From: Mycteria americana
Taxonomy: Eukaryota; Chordata; Aves; Ciconiiformes; Ciconiidae
DNA: 64,000 nt
Assembly (NCBI RefSeq): GCF_035582795.1
Contig: NW_027445624.1
Span: 2,157,089-2,221,088 of the forward strand
Reading direction: 5' to 3'
The notes beneath the pieces were generated by a model. The model was given only the letters and a program-made list of their open reading frames with translations, made no database searches and was not told where the DNA came from. Of the stretch, positions 21,740 through 32,920 are shown piece after piece (the first letter of the stretch is position 1; every line of letters starts with the position of its first letter). The position numbers and the translations under genes are program-made.

Positions 21740-24504
21740 TTACCTGGGAGAAGAGACCGACCCCACCTCTCTACACCCTCCTTTCAGGCAGTTGTAGAGA
21801 GCGATGAGGTCTCCCCTCAGCCTCCTTTTCTCCAGGCTAAACAACCCCAGTTCCCTCAGCCGCTCCTAATCAGACTTCTGCTCTGGACCCTTCCTCAGCT
21901 TCGTTGCCCTTCTCTGCACACGCTCCAGCCCCTCAATGTCTCTCTTGTAGTGAGGGGCCCAATTCTGAACACAGCATTCGAGGTGCAGCCTCACCAGTGC
22001 CAAGTACAGGGGATGATCACTGCCCTAGTCCTGCTGGCCACGCTATTTTTGATACAAGCCAGGATGCCATTGGCTTTCTTGGCCACCTGGGCACACTGCT
22101 GGCTCACATTCAGGCGGCTGTCAACCAACACCCCCAGGTCCTTCTCTGCCAGGCAGCTTTCCAGCCACTCTTCCCCACGCCTGTAGCGTTGCACGGGGTT
22201 GCTTTTACCCAAGTGCAGGACCTTGCACTGAGCCTTGTTGAACCTCATACTATTGACCTCGGCCCATCGATCCAGCCTGTCCATGGCCCTCTCTAGAGCC
22301 TTCCTCCCCTCAAGCAGATCAACACTCCCACACAACTTGCTGTCATCTGCAAACTGACTGAGGGTGCACTCGATCCCTTCGTCCAGATCATTGATAAAGA
22401 TATTAAACAGGACTGGCCCCAACACAGAGCCCTGGGGAACACGGCTTGTGACCGGCCGCCAACTGGAGTAAACTCCATTCCCCACCACTCTTTGGGCCCG
22501 GCCATCCAGCCAGTTCTTTACCCAGCAAAGAGTACACCCGTCCAAGCCATGAGCAGCCAGTTTCTCCAGGAGAATGCTGTGGGAAACCATGTCAAAGGCT
22601 TTACTGAAATCTAGGTAGACAACATCCACAGCCTTTCCCTCATCCACTAGGCAGGTCACCTTGTCATAGAAGGAGATCAGGTTGGTCAAGCAGGACCTGC
22701 CTTTCCTGAACCCGTGCTGGCTGGGCTTGATCCCTTGGTTATTCTCTACATGCCGTGTGATAGCACTAGGATGATCTGCTCCATCAGCTTCCCCGGTACC
22801 GAGGTCAGGCTGACAGGCCTGTAGTTCCCCGGGTCCTCCTTCTGGCCCTTCTTGAAGATGGGTGTCACATTTGCTAATCTCCAGTCAGCAGGGACCTCCC
22901 CAGTTAGCCAGGACTGCTGGTAAATGATGGAAAGGGGCTTGGTGAGCACATCTGCCAGTTCCTTCAGTACTCTCACGTGGATCTCATCAGGCTCCATAGA
23001 CTTGTGAGTCTCTAAGTGGTGCAGCAGGTCACTCACCATTTCCCCCTGGATTATGGGGGCTCCATTCTGGTCCCCGTCCCTATCTTCTGACTCAGGGGGC
23101 TGGGTACCCAGAGAACAATTGGCCCAGCTATTAAAGACTGAGGCAAAAAAGGCATTAAGTACCTCAGCCTTTTCCTCATCCTTGGTCACTGTGATCCCTC
23201 CCCCATCTACTAGGGGCTGGAGATTCTCCTTAGCTCTCCTTTTGCTGCTAATGTATTTGAAGAAGTATTTTTTGTTGTCTTTTACAGCAGCAGCCAGATT
23301 GAGCTCTAGCTCAGCTTTGGCCCTTCCAATTTTCTCCCTGCACAACCTCGCTACACCTTTGTAGTCCTCCTGAGTTGCCAGGGGTTCCCCTTCTTCCAGA
23401 GGTCGTAGACTCCCCTCTTTTTCCAGAGTTCTAGCCAAAGCTCTCTATTCAGCCAGGCTGGTCTTCTTCCCCACCGGCTCATCTTTCGGCACCTGGGGAC
23501 AGCCTGCTCTTGTGCCTTTAGGACTTCCTCCTTAAAGAATGTCCAGCCTTCCTGCACCCCTTTGCCCTTTAGGGCTGCCTCCCAGGGGACTCTGTCGACC
23601 AGTCTCCTAAACAGGCCAAAGTCTGCCCTCCGGAAGTCTAAGGTGGCAGTTTTGCTGACCCCCCTTGCCGCTTCTCCACGTATCAACAACTCTATGATTT
23701 TGTGAGCACTCTGCCCAAGATGGCCTCCAACCATGACATGGCTCACAAGTCCTTCTCTGTTCGTGAACAAGAGGTCCAGCGGGGCCCCTTCCCCAGCTGG
23801 CTCCCTCACCAGCTGTGTCAGGAAGTTATCTGCCACACACTCCAGGAACCTCCTAGACTGTTTCCTCTCTGCTGTATTGCATTTCCAGCAGACAGCCGTA
23901 GGTTGAAGTCCCCCACAAGAACAAGGGCTAGCGATCGTGAGGCTTCTCCCAGCTGCTTATAGAATAGTTCATCTGTCTCCTCATCCTGGTTGGGGGGTCT
24001 GTAACAGACTCCCACCACAATATCTGCCTTGTTGGCCTTCCCCCTGATTCTTACCCATAGACACTCCACCCTCTCGTCACCATCATTAAGCTCTAAACTA
24101 TCCAGACACTCCCTGACATATAGGGCTACTCCACCACCTCTCCTCCCTCGCCTATCACTCCTGAAGAGTTTATAGCCATCCGTCGCCGCACTCCAGTTGT
24201 GCGAGTCATCCCACCATGTTTCCGTGACGGCAACCATCTCATAGTTTTCCTGATGTACAATGGCTTCCAGCTCCTCCTGCTTGTTGCCCATGCTGCATGC
24301 AATGGTGTAGAGGCACTTCAGCTGGGCTGTCGTCCGTGTCTCCTTCACAGAGGAACAGCCCTTCTGTGCTTTGAGGGGTTTCACTGGCTTTTCCCTCTTG
24401 GCTCCTATTGCCTCAGTATCCCCTAGCTCAACTCTGTTCAGCTTCAGCTGTGCCCCAGTGACACAGGCTGAGTGCCCTCGCTGGCACCCGCTCCCTCTAA
24501 CCAT
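21740..24504 (-). pseudogene. CR1 ORF2 (endonuclease plus reverse transcriptase), frameshifted
   Basis: ORF2 encodes the apurinic-type endonuclease and the reverse transcriptase that copy LINE RNA at the target site. The endonuclease part lies at about 24400-23820 and carries the TETWWDDSHNW and VGVCYRPPNQ blocks. The linker follows, then the RT with DFSKAFD, QGSVLGP and the catalytic FADD (near 22343-22354; FADD replaces the usual YADD). Four open segments (24504-23818, 23836-23351, 23438-22746, 22689-21991) occupy different frames. At least three frameshifts have accumulated, so it is inactive. Confidence 0.88.
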
Positions 24505-24565
24505 GGCACGTGGTCCCTCAGCTTCCCTCAGGCAAGCCTGATATTATCCCCCTCCCCCTTCAAGT

Positions 24566-25698
24566 CTAGTGTAAAGCTCTGTCGATGAGCCCTGCAAGCT
24601 CCTGAGCAAAGATTCTCTTTCCCCTTTGAGAAAGATGAATCCCATCAGACGCCAGCAAACCTGGTGCTGTGTCGGCCATCCCGTTATCAAAAAAGCCAAA
24701 TCCGTGGCGATGACACCATCCACGGTGCCATGAGTTAATAGATTGGGTACCTCTGTTCCTTCTAGTGTCACTGCCCACACCTGGAAGGAGAGAGGAGAAA
24801 ATAACCTGTGCTCCGAAGTCTCTTACCAGCCGTCCCAAGACCCTGAGGTCTCTTCTGATTGCCCTAGGACTTGGTGTTGCAGCTTCATCGCCCCCCACAT
24901 GGAAGAGCAGGAGAGGGTAATAGTCCGAGGGCCGTACCAGGCTAGGGAGTATCCTCGTGACATCCCTCACCCGGGCCCCGGGGAGGCAGCAGACTTCCCT
25001 AAGAGGAGGGTCCGTCCGGCATAGCGGGCCCTCGCTTCCCCTCAGAAGGGAGTCGCCCACAACTATAACCCGTCTTCTCTTCCTTGTGGAGGTGGTGTTA
25101 ATACGAGAGGTACGTTCTTCTGCCCTGGGCGACACCTCTGGTGTAGGTGGACTGTCACCCCATCCTCCATTGCCTGGCCTTCCACCCCCAGGGCCTCATA
25201 CCTGCTGTGCAGAGGCACCTGGGGAGGCGAGGTGGGCAAGGAGGGCGTTCGCCTGCCGCCACGAGCGTGGACTTGCCTCCGCTCACTCTTCTCCTTGGAG
25301 CTGCTGCCTTCAGCCCGGTGCGGGGGGATACAGGATCCCCTTGATCGTGGGTTCTTACTGGTGGCTGCTGCTGCTCCTGTTCCTGTCTCGGGGGGGCAGA
25401 GCATGGCACCACCAGTCTGTCTCTGTCTCAGCCTCCCTGATGCTCCTTAACCTTCCTACCTCCTCCCATACCTCTGCCACCACGCAGAGCAAATCATCCA
25501 CCTGGTCACATGTCACACAGCTGTCTGCACGGCTGCCATGAGAGGCCTGTGAGCGGCTGCTGTGAACAGTGAGAGGCCCAGGCACTCCCTGCAGCCTGAG
25601 ACCTGGGTGGCCGCATGTTTTTGTGGGAGCTCCGTCTGGGTAGCCACATCCACTCTGGCGAGCACAGAGGCCATCGCTTTCTGATGAGTGAAGACCAT
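24566..25698 (-). pseudogene. CR1 ORF1 (coiled region plus esterase domain), frameshifted
   Basis: ORF1 starts at about 25698 with the segment containing VATQTELPQ and paired cysteines. A CDQVDDL...EVGRLRSI heptad-like stretch follows (25355-25585), then a low-complexity part. Last comes an SGNH/GDSL-like esterase domain (24566-25135) with the GDSLLRG serine block and the terminal DGIHLSQRG block supplying Asp and His. The N-terminal part ends early in one frame and the esterase part is open in another, so it is broken. The esterase domain itself is uninterrupted over 189 codons. Confidence 0.82.
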
Positions 25699-25904
25699 AG
25701 CTGAGTTTCTTCTGAAAGGATGGGGACTACCGAAGGAACTCACTTTTCACAGTTCCTCCTGAGCTAGTAGGGTGACTTCGCCTTCCCTACATGCCCTGCC
25801 TGCGCGAACTGCCGCCCAAACTGCCGCGCCACGCCCTGTTTGCCCGTCCTGTTCGCCGCGCTCCTGGTAGGGGCAGGTGCCAGACCTGAGATGAAGGAGG
25901 AGAT

Positions 25905-26190
25905 CACACTCATATGTTACCCTGAAAAGAAACCAGCCACGGCCAAGAGCAGAGGGATCCACTGCAGACCATTAAATGTCTCACCTCTTCTCAAGGTCTC
26001 GGCACCTCACTTCTAGCCAAAACCACACATGGCTCATTTCACCGACCCAACAGCATTTCTTCACTCATAACATCTCTGTGCTTCTCCATGGGGCTTTCAG
26101 ATTATACAAAGGTGCTATGGGGCAGATTGGCATCCTGGAGGGCAGCTCACAGCTTGGAAGGACACCTCAAGGAGATAGCCAAGTGTCCTA
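25905..26190. other. Short unassigned spacer
   Basis: Nothing recognisable. It lies between the CR1 5' end and flank module B. Confidence 0.4.
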
Positions 26191-26193
26191 CTG

Positions 26194-26480
26194 ATGGTAT
26201 CTCATGAAGGCATGACATCAGCATTGCTGGGCAGCTGCTCTCAGCCTCTGTGCTCTTCAGAGGGAAATGGGCAAGATGCTGGAGAGCTGCCCCAAGGCTC
26301 TGCTGGAGCTCTGGCTGCAGAGGAGGTGGCTCATGCCTTGGACCCCACAGCCCTGAGGGCAGAGGCTTTGCTGGGTGGGAGAGGAGGCAAGGGGGCTTGC
26401 TCAGAGGAAGGGGTCTGCATTGGAGGGGATGATACGGAGTTTTCTGAATTCTCCCTCCAACACCATTTCTGTTTTAAATT
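26194..26480 (+). repeat. OR-flank module B, copy 2
   Basis: This is the partner of 3711-4262 (-). The conceptual products share SCSQPLC, HALDP and CSE.GVC blocks in the same order, and DNA similarity is visible over about 200 bases. Subtracting the intervening CR1, it lies about 0.6 kb upstream of the third OR and antisense to it, as copy 1 does to the intact OR. Confidence 0.5.
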
Positions 26481-26484
26481 TCTT

Positions 26485-27035
26485 CTCATTCCCTGATGAA
26501 ATCCCTGCTGCCTGGAGATTTTCCCCCTGGGAGGTGTTTCCCCATCCCATGTCTTTACCCTGTCAGTGCTCACAGCCCCCATCCCAGCCTTTGTGCATTC
26601 ATCTTTGCTCTACAGAATCTGAGGAAAATAGGAAGGGTACAGAGAGGGTCCTAATTTATCCAAACTGAGGGAAGTGATTCAGGTGAGTCAAGCCAGGCAT
26701 GTCTTTGTGGTTTGTAGTCCTGGGGCTAGAAGGGCACTCAGCTCCCTCCCTTGCCTGCCACAACCCCTCAGCAGGTGGGATTCCTCTTGCCTCCGTTCAG
26801 CTGTGCACAAAATAGGCACCTGCAGGTGAGCTGCTTGTCTCATCTGCCCTGCCAATTAATGGGGATGGAGGCCAGGAGTGAGCTCTTCAGATGAAACCCC
26901 TGGTGGCATCTGAGGTGCCAGAGGTGGTGCAAGACAGGTGCAGGTAGCTGCAAGCTCTGATGGAGTAGCTCTTAGAGACAGGACAGCATCTGGGGGCATC
27001 TTCTGGGAGGCTGGTGGAGCATTCCTTTGGCCAAC
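26485..27035. other. Unassigned intergenic DNA
   Basis: Nothing recognisable. Confidence 0.4.
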
Positions 27036-27039
27036 TTAA

Positions 27040-27357
27040 AGGTACCTAAAGGGTGTCTCCAAAGAGGATGCAGGCTCTCTCTTCTCAAGGAGCCCATGGA
27101 GAAGACAAGGGGCAATGGGTACAAGTTGCACCAGGAGAAGTTTCATGTCGACAAAAGAAAGACATTTTTTTAGAGTGAGAACAATCATTCAGTGGTACAA
27201 CCTCCTCTGGGATGTGGTTGAGTCGCCGTCACTGGAAGTTTTCCAGATGTGATTGGACAGGGTGCTAGCTAATCGCACCTAGGGTCCATGAAAGGATGGG
27301 CCAGATGATCTTTTGCGGTCCCTTCCAACCTGGGCTGTTCTATGATTCTGTGATCCT
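27040..27357 (+). mobile_element. CR1 3' fragment, sense
   Basis: The copy contains 'gggcaatgggtacaagttgc', the 'gtggtacaacctcctctggg' block and the full sense terminus 'gggctgttctatgattctgt'. It is 5'-truncated but has a well preserved 3' end. Confidence 0.88.
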
Positions 27358-27599
27358 ACCTGAAAGGACAGCAGATGGCCTCTTTAACTGGTAATGGAAT
27401 CTGTTCCTCTTCATTATGTTCATGGCAGCCTCTTGAAGTATTCAGCTGAGCAAATGCAGTCATGTGCCATAGGGAGAGCTCCATCTCTCTCCTTATGTTC
27501 TCCAGCAGCTGTACTTTCTAGAACTCCATTGACTGTGATGGCACTTGTCTCATGGACATCCCTACAATGCCAAAGCTAATTCATGGCAGCTACGTACTT

Positions 27600-29240
27600 T
27601 TACATACAGGAAATCAGGCAAAAATGCCTGCAGGGATGAGCAAGGACCCCCTGGCAAAACTCAAACAGTAAAAGGAAGCATACAGAGGGTGGAAGCAGGG
27701 ACAGGCAGCCTGGGAGGAATAGAGAGACATTGTGCAAGCATGCAGAGAGAGGGCTGGGAAAGCCAAGGCCCAAGTAGAATTGAATCTGGGCAGGGATGTC
27801 CAAGGCAACAAGAAGGGCTTCTATAAGAACATAGGAGGTAAAAGGGAGGTTAGGGAACATGTGGGCTTGCCGCTGGACAAGGCAGGGGACCTGTAACAAA
27901 GGACATAGGAAGGTACTGAATGCCTTCTTCACCTCAGCCTTTAGCAGCAAGAGCAACCTTCAGGAATCCCAGGTGCCAGAGAGCAGGGGGAAAGGCTGGA
28001 GCAAGGAAGACGGAACCTTAGCGGAAGAGGATGGGGCCAGGGAATACTTAAGTAAATGGCACATAGCTAAGTGCATGGGCCCTGATGGGATGCACTCACC
28101 AGTGCTGAGGGAGCTGGCAGATGTTATTGCAAGGCCACTCTTGAGAATCTTTAATCACTCACGATGACTGGGAGAAGTGCCCAAAGACTGGATGAAATCA
28201 AATGCCAGTCCTATCTTCAAGAAGGGCAAGATGGAGGACCCAGGGAGATACAGACCAGTCAGCCTCATCTTGACCCATGGGAACACGATGGAGCAGCTAA
28301 TCCTGGAAACCTTTCCCAGGCACAGGAACAGCAAGAAAATCATCAGGCATAGTCAGCATGAATTCACCAAGGGGAAGTCATGCTTCACTCACCTGATAAC
28401 CTTCTCCAGTCAAATGATTGCCTTTGTAGACAAGGGCAGAGCAGTGGTTATTGTCTGCCTTTGCTTCTGCCAGGCTTTTGGCACGGTCTGCACTAAGATG
28501 CTGATGGCAGAAGCTGTTGCAGTCTGGGCTGGATGAGCAGAAAGTGAGGTGGATTAAACACTGGCTCAACGGCTGGGCCCAAAGAGCAGTGATCAGTGAC
28601 CCAAAGTCTCCTTGGAAGCCACTAACTAGCAGTGTACCATAAGGTTCAGTACTGGGTCCAATCCTGCTCAAAATCTTCAGGAATGATCCGGATGATGGGG
28701 CAGAGTGTACCCTCAGCAAGTTGGCTGATGACACCAAACTGGGAGGAGTGGCTGATACACCAGAGGGTTGTGTTGCCATCCAGAGGGACCTGGACAGGCT
28801 GGAGAAATGGGCTGACAGGAACCTCATGAAGTTCAACAAGGGGAACTGCCAAGTCCTGCCCCTGGGGAGGAACAACCCCATGCACCAGCCTATGCTGGGG
28901 GTCTCCCAGCTGGAAAGGAGCTTGGCAGAAAAAGCCCTGGGGCTTCTGGTGGACACCAAGTTGAACACGAGCCAGCAACATGCCCTTGTGGGAAACAAAG
29001 CAAACGCTATCCTGGGCTGCATTAGGCAAAGTATTGCCAGCAGGTTGAGGAAGGTGATCCTTCGCCTTTATTCAGTGCTGATGAGGCCACAGCTGGAGTA
29101 GTGGGTCCAGTTCTCCTCAGTACAGGAGAGACATGGACACACTGGAGAGAGCCCAATGACGGGCCACAAAGATGATGACAGGACTGGAGCATTTCTCCTA
29201 TGAGCACTGCAACAGATTGCCCAGGGAGGTTGTGGAGTCC
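27600..29240 (+). mobile_element. CR1 LINE, RT region, sense
   Basis: The copy includes the linker and reverse transcriptase of ORF2 in broken frames: IFKKGKMEDPGRYRPVSL near 28210, an altered AFGTVCTK block near 28475 and MADDTKLGG near 28721. The catalytic aspartate block appears as MADD. Stop codons and frame changes are frequent. The copy ends abruptly near 29240 at 'gggaggttgtggagtc', where retroviral sequence begins. Confidence 0.85.
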
Positions 29241-29254
29241 TGTGACGGATGCAC

Positions 29255-29830
29255 AATTGAAGAACAATTAAAATTAGTGAGAGGAAATGCTAAAGATGGT
29301 AAAGGAAAAGGAATTATTTGTAGCATGTTAGACACCTGCCTAGAAGCCGCCTGTCAGCATAGGAAAGGCCACAATAGAGAGAGATGAGATCTGAGAGAGG
29401 AAATAGAAGGCAGGAAGGCAGCTGAGCTATTACTGTCCTTGCAAATTGAGAAGCTACAGAAGCAGTCACAGGAAGAAAAGGAGAAAAAACAGAAGTTTGA
29501 AGAAAAAATTGAGATGATGCTCACGCCGCTCCACATCCCCTAACCCCGTGCAAATTAGGAAACTAATAGTGTCTCCAGAGGACTGGGATAGTGACATTTG
29601 GAGTGATCCTGATGCCTATGATGAGGGAAATGATGACCACCCTGTTCATCTCAGATTCCCCTGAATATGAGGCTAGACCCACCATTAAAGCAGAACACTC
29701 TGAAGGACCTCAATGCGAACCGCTCCCTGGCTTGCCTTGCAATTGGCAAACTTACAAGAGAAATAGGGCAGAAAGCCAGGTGAAACTGAAACTGAATATT
29801 TGTGGCGTTTCTGCCTGAGCGGCGGTGACT
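29255..29830 (+). pseudogene. Gag-like remnant of the retrovirus
   Basis: Several frames give a Lys/Glu-rich helical segment (LQIEKLQKQSQEEKEKKQ region near 29435-29510) and an acidic stretch near 29590-29700. Their position 5' of the protease region suggests gag. No capsid or zinc-knuckle motif can be recognised. Frameshifts and stops break it. Confidence 0.4.
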
Positions 29831-29959
29831 GAGTTGAGTGGAGGCAAAGCACACGGTTATTGGGGTCTGGGGGTTTTCTTAAACCTAGGACCTGACTGAG
29901 GACCTAGGACAGTGAATGAGGCCCATTCTGTCACCAGTAGGATAAGCCTACTGGGCTGG

Positions 29960-30300
29960 GGGAACAGATGCCTTGGAACAAGGTGAACTTTCCATAATTC
30001 CCAGCCATTCCCTAAGCGAGCTCGCCACTGCTGTCACAAAAGCCACCTGCATACCAGCCATGCACACGTGGGGAGTGTCCCATGATACCCCGCTATCTGC
30101 CACGGTAGATTATACAATATTAAAGCCCCTAAATGAAAGACGCACTTACATTCTCATTCCAGTTGGTCCTCAATGACAACTAGTGAAATTCTTAACAGAC
30201 GTGGGAGCACAAATTTCAAAGCTAACACAACAGGGTGCCAAGAAGTTTGGTGTGCAACCCAGACAGTGAGGAGTTAAATTCAGCGGGGTAAAGGGAGCAA
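29960..30300 (+). pseudogene. Retroviral protease-like remnant
   Basis: A conceptual ILIPVGPQ segment is followed, after a TGA, by FLTDVGAQIS. This corresponds to the aspartyl protease active-site triad D-T/S-G-A with the middle residue changed to Val. The in-frame stop at about 30174 and the changed active site indicate an inactive remnant. Confidence 0.5.
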
Positions 30301-30689
30301 GCGTTATTTGCCAAACTGTGAAAGTTTGGCAAATAACGGGGCAAGAAGCGCATGTCATCTACTCGCTTTGTGGCTAAAAAGCACAGTGGAAATATTTTGG
30401 GTTTCAGTGTTTTGACGGGACAAAATTGGCACCTGCCAGATGGCAGCGTGTGGTCCTTCGGTTCAAGTACTGACCCGACCCCAGTAAAAACTGGGAGGCT
30501 ACAGTGCGTGTACTCTGCACAGCCCAGAAATTACCGATGTACCACAGTATCCCATTTCTGCTGCAGCACAAAATGGAATTTCAGGCATAATAACAGACTT
30601 AGAAAAACAGCACATTATTTCCCCACTCCCTGTACAATTCACCTAGCTGGGCAGCCTGAAAGCCGGATGGGAGACGGCGCCTGACAACC

Positions 30690-31380
30690 GATTATCAGCA
30701 TAACAATATATCATCATATATCGTTATGCCCGCACAGCTCTGCCAGCGGCTGCAGTACCCAACTTTGAAACTCGAACAAGCAGCCACGCATCCATGGATG
30801 GCAGTGCCAGATGTCAGAGAGATGTTCTTTACGGTCCCCTTGCAGGAGGAGGATAAAGAGAAACTTGTGTTTCCTTGGCAAGGTATACCATGCACCTTTA
30901 GCAGACTCCCACAGGGGTGTAAACATTCACCCACGCTTGCTCATGCTGCGCTTGCTGAACTTCTACAGACAGTCACGCTTCCTCAGGATGTGGAACTGTA
31001 CCAGTATATAGATGATATTCTCATCAGAGCAACTTCTCCTGAAAGGGTGGGGGAAGCGGCAGCAGCAGTGTGGCAGGCCACTATATAAAGCAGAAGTTGA
31101 AGTTCCACCTGAAAAATGCCAGGGACCAAGTAGAGAAGTAAAATTTTTAGGTACTTGGTGGATCTTAAGTAGTGCAGCAATTCCACCGGACACCCTAAGT
31201 AAAATAGAACCACTACAGATGCCCCAATCTAGGAAAGAATTACAACTTATGGGTACTTTAGGTACTGGAGGAAACATGTACCTGGATTTTCTGTCATTGC
31301 TCGCCCGCGGTGCTCACTTTTACGAAAGGGAAAACTGTGGAAATGGAACCAAGAACATGAAGAGGCCATCAAAACCCTAA
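30690..31380 (+). pseudogene. Retroviral reverse transcriptase remnant
   Basis: The segment 30726-31088 is open and carries the RT blocks LPQGCKHSP and the catalytic YIDDI (31005-31019). A frameshift near 31075-31085 moves the following VKFLGTWWI block into another frame. More frame changes follow before an RNase H-like piece (KETEQRYSKW near 31540). Upstream RT fingers (30300-30700) are riddled with stops. The polymerase is not functional. Confidence 0.82.
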
Positions 31381-31816
31381 TACAGGAATTAAAGACATAT
31401 CAGTCACTGGGACCAGTACACCCCCGCGACCCTATTATAGCAGAATGGGGTTTTGCAGAACATGGTACTTAGTGCAATCTACCCCAAACCAGGCAAACGG
31501 GACAAAAAGATGTTTAATGTTTAGCTCGACCACATTTAAAGAGACAGAACAGAGATATTCCAAGTGGAAAAAGGGACTTTTGTCTTTAGTCCAAGCAGTT
31601 AAACGAGTTGAGCCACTAAGTAGAAGGGGTCACCCGTCTGGAAAAACCCCGCTGAGATTTGTATTGTTTTCCCTTTCCGGAAACGATACCAGGAACAATA
31701 CCAGCACACCTCCCCTGGAGATGCAGACGGCCATCGGAGGATTGCTCATCCTTCTTGCAGGACTGATAATTGCCAGCGTGGACCCAATTCAGTTTACACA
31801 TTGACAAGCCTGACGC

Positions 31817-32920
31817 ATGGAGTGGAGACACTCACTTCTTTTACTTCTGCTAATCAATATGGTAACTATATTACATTCTGCACCACACGTTTCTCAGCTG
31901 TGGGTGCAATCTACTGTTACAGCAATTATAAGGGAAGGCGATGAGAGCACCTTGCCCACCGAGATTACGGTTGGACTCGATGATCTTACGGTTGGACTCA
32001 ATGATCTTAAAGGTCTTTTCCAACCTATACGATTCTGTGATTCTGTGATTCTGAGATCGAAAGGTAATTTGGGATAATGCAACTCCATTCAAAAAGGATT
32101 TCCAGTCTTGGTGGTATTTGGTTAATTTGACTTATGACCCCACCGACAGTAAAGCCACAGCTTTTGTTTTCACAATATGCAATGCTTCGGTATAGACCAT
32201 ACACCCACTCATTGCGCTGGGATTAATCACCACGGGACTGTACTCTACACTCTATATATGGCCCAACAAATGGGAACAAATGGCAAACTGTTGATGTCAA
32301 CGCACGTGTTGTACGGGAACAACAAGGATTTATTTGTCCAAGCAACACCATTAAGGCCCAAGACATTTGTCTTGACACTGAACAAAATGGTTGCCATTCT
32401 GATACGCATCCCCTGACGTGTACTTGTGTGTGTTGGAAACCCCTGAGACTGTACTTGTGTGTGTTGGAAGTGGATGTACTCGTATGAGAACCCTTTGTGA
32501 GTCTGTATTTATAGGCCACTCCACTGTAGGTATACACAGTCATTCAAATAGCTGTATTTGTAGTTTTAATGAAATTATGGGATGTGGCTTTAACTATTCA
32601 GCTCCTGTCACATCCCACCTATTACTACAATCTAACTATACGTTGTATCAAGATTTATTGCCTACCCCCATTGGAGTGAGTCTCACATTGGTAAGAAAGC
32701 TGTAGCAGCGTGATGACCTGTGTCAATTGCTAAAACGAATTCGGAACAATGGACAGAGAACCCTGATTAGCATCCATCATGATGCAGAGAGGATACACCG
32801 TGTCCTAGAAAGAGTGAAGAAAGGTGGAGAACGTCGCTGGTGGGAACCTCTCCTTGGATGGTCACCAAGAGCAACTGGAGCTTTGAATGGGATGTTACAT
32901 CCAGTTGTAGTTTTGTTAAA
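31817..32920 (+). pseudogene. Retroviral envelope remnant
   Basis: The start at 31817 encodes a short hydrophobic leader that resembles a signal peptide. The frame is interrupted by a CR1 terminus at 31962-32062. Surface-subunit sequence then continues in changing frames, and the C-terminal part (32727-32920) has a basic helical stretch ending in a LLGW...LHPVVVLL segment typical of a transmembrane subunit. Stops and the insertion make it non-functional. Confidence 0.65.
31962..32062 (+). mobile_element. CR1 3' terminus inserted in env
   Basis: 'ggactcaatgatcttaaagg' and 'gattctgtgattctgtgatt' are a sense CR1 terminus. A 20-base stretch is tandemly repeated at its start (gattacggttggactcgatg / gatcttacggttggactcaa). 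It interrupts the env reading frame, so it arrived after the retrovirus. Confidence 0.85.

Larger units (their letters stand above)
21466..25900 (-). mobile_element. Nearly full-length CR1 LINE, antisense
   Basis: The element reads right to left for about 4.4 kb, close to the full CR1 length of roughly 4.5 kb. The plus strand opens with the 3' terminus ('cacagaatcacagaatcg' at 21466 onward). Reverse transcriptase, endonuclease, the ORF1 esterase domain, the ORF1 N-terminus and a GC-rich 5' UTR (about 25740-25900) follow in the expected order. ORF2 is split over at least three frames, so this copy cannot move by itself. It lies between the third OR and flank module B and appears to have split the OR's upstream region. 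Confidence 0.9.
29245..32920 (+). mobile_element. Decayed endogenous retrovirus (gag/pro/pol/env remnants, no LTR found)
   Basis: A sense-strand retroviral internal region spans about 3.7 kb between two CR1 copies. The order is a gag-like charged region, a protease-like segment, reverse transcriptase with the YIDDI core, the beginning of an RNase H-like region, then env. Many stops and frameshifts are present, and most of RNase H and all of integrase are missing. A CR1 terminus has inserted in env. Neither flank shows an LTR, because CR1 sequence abuts both ends. The class cannot be fixed by eye. Confidence 0.78.
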
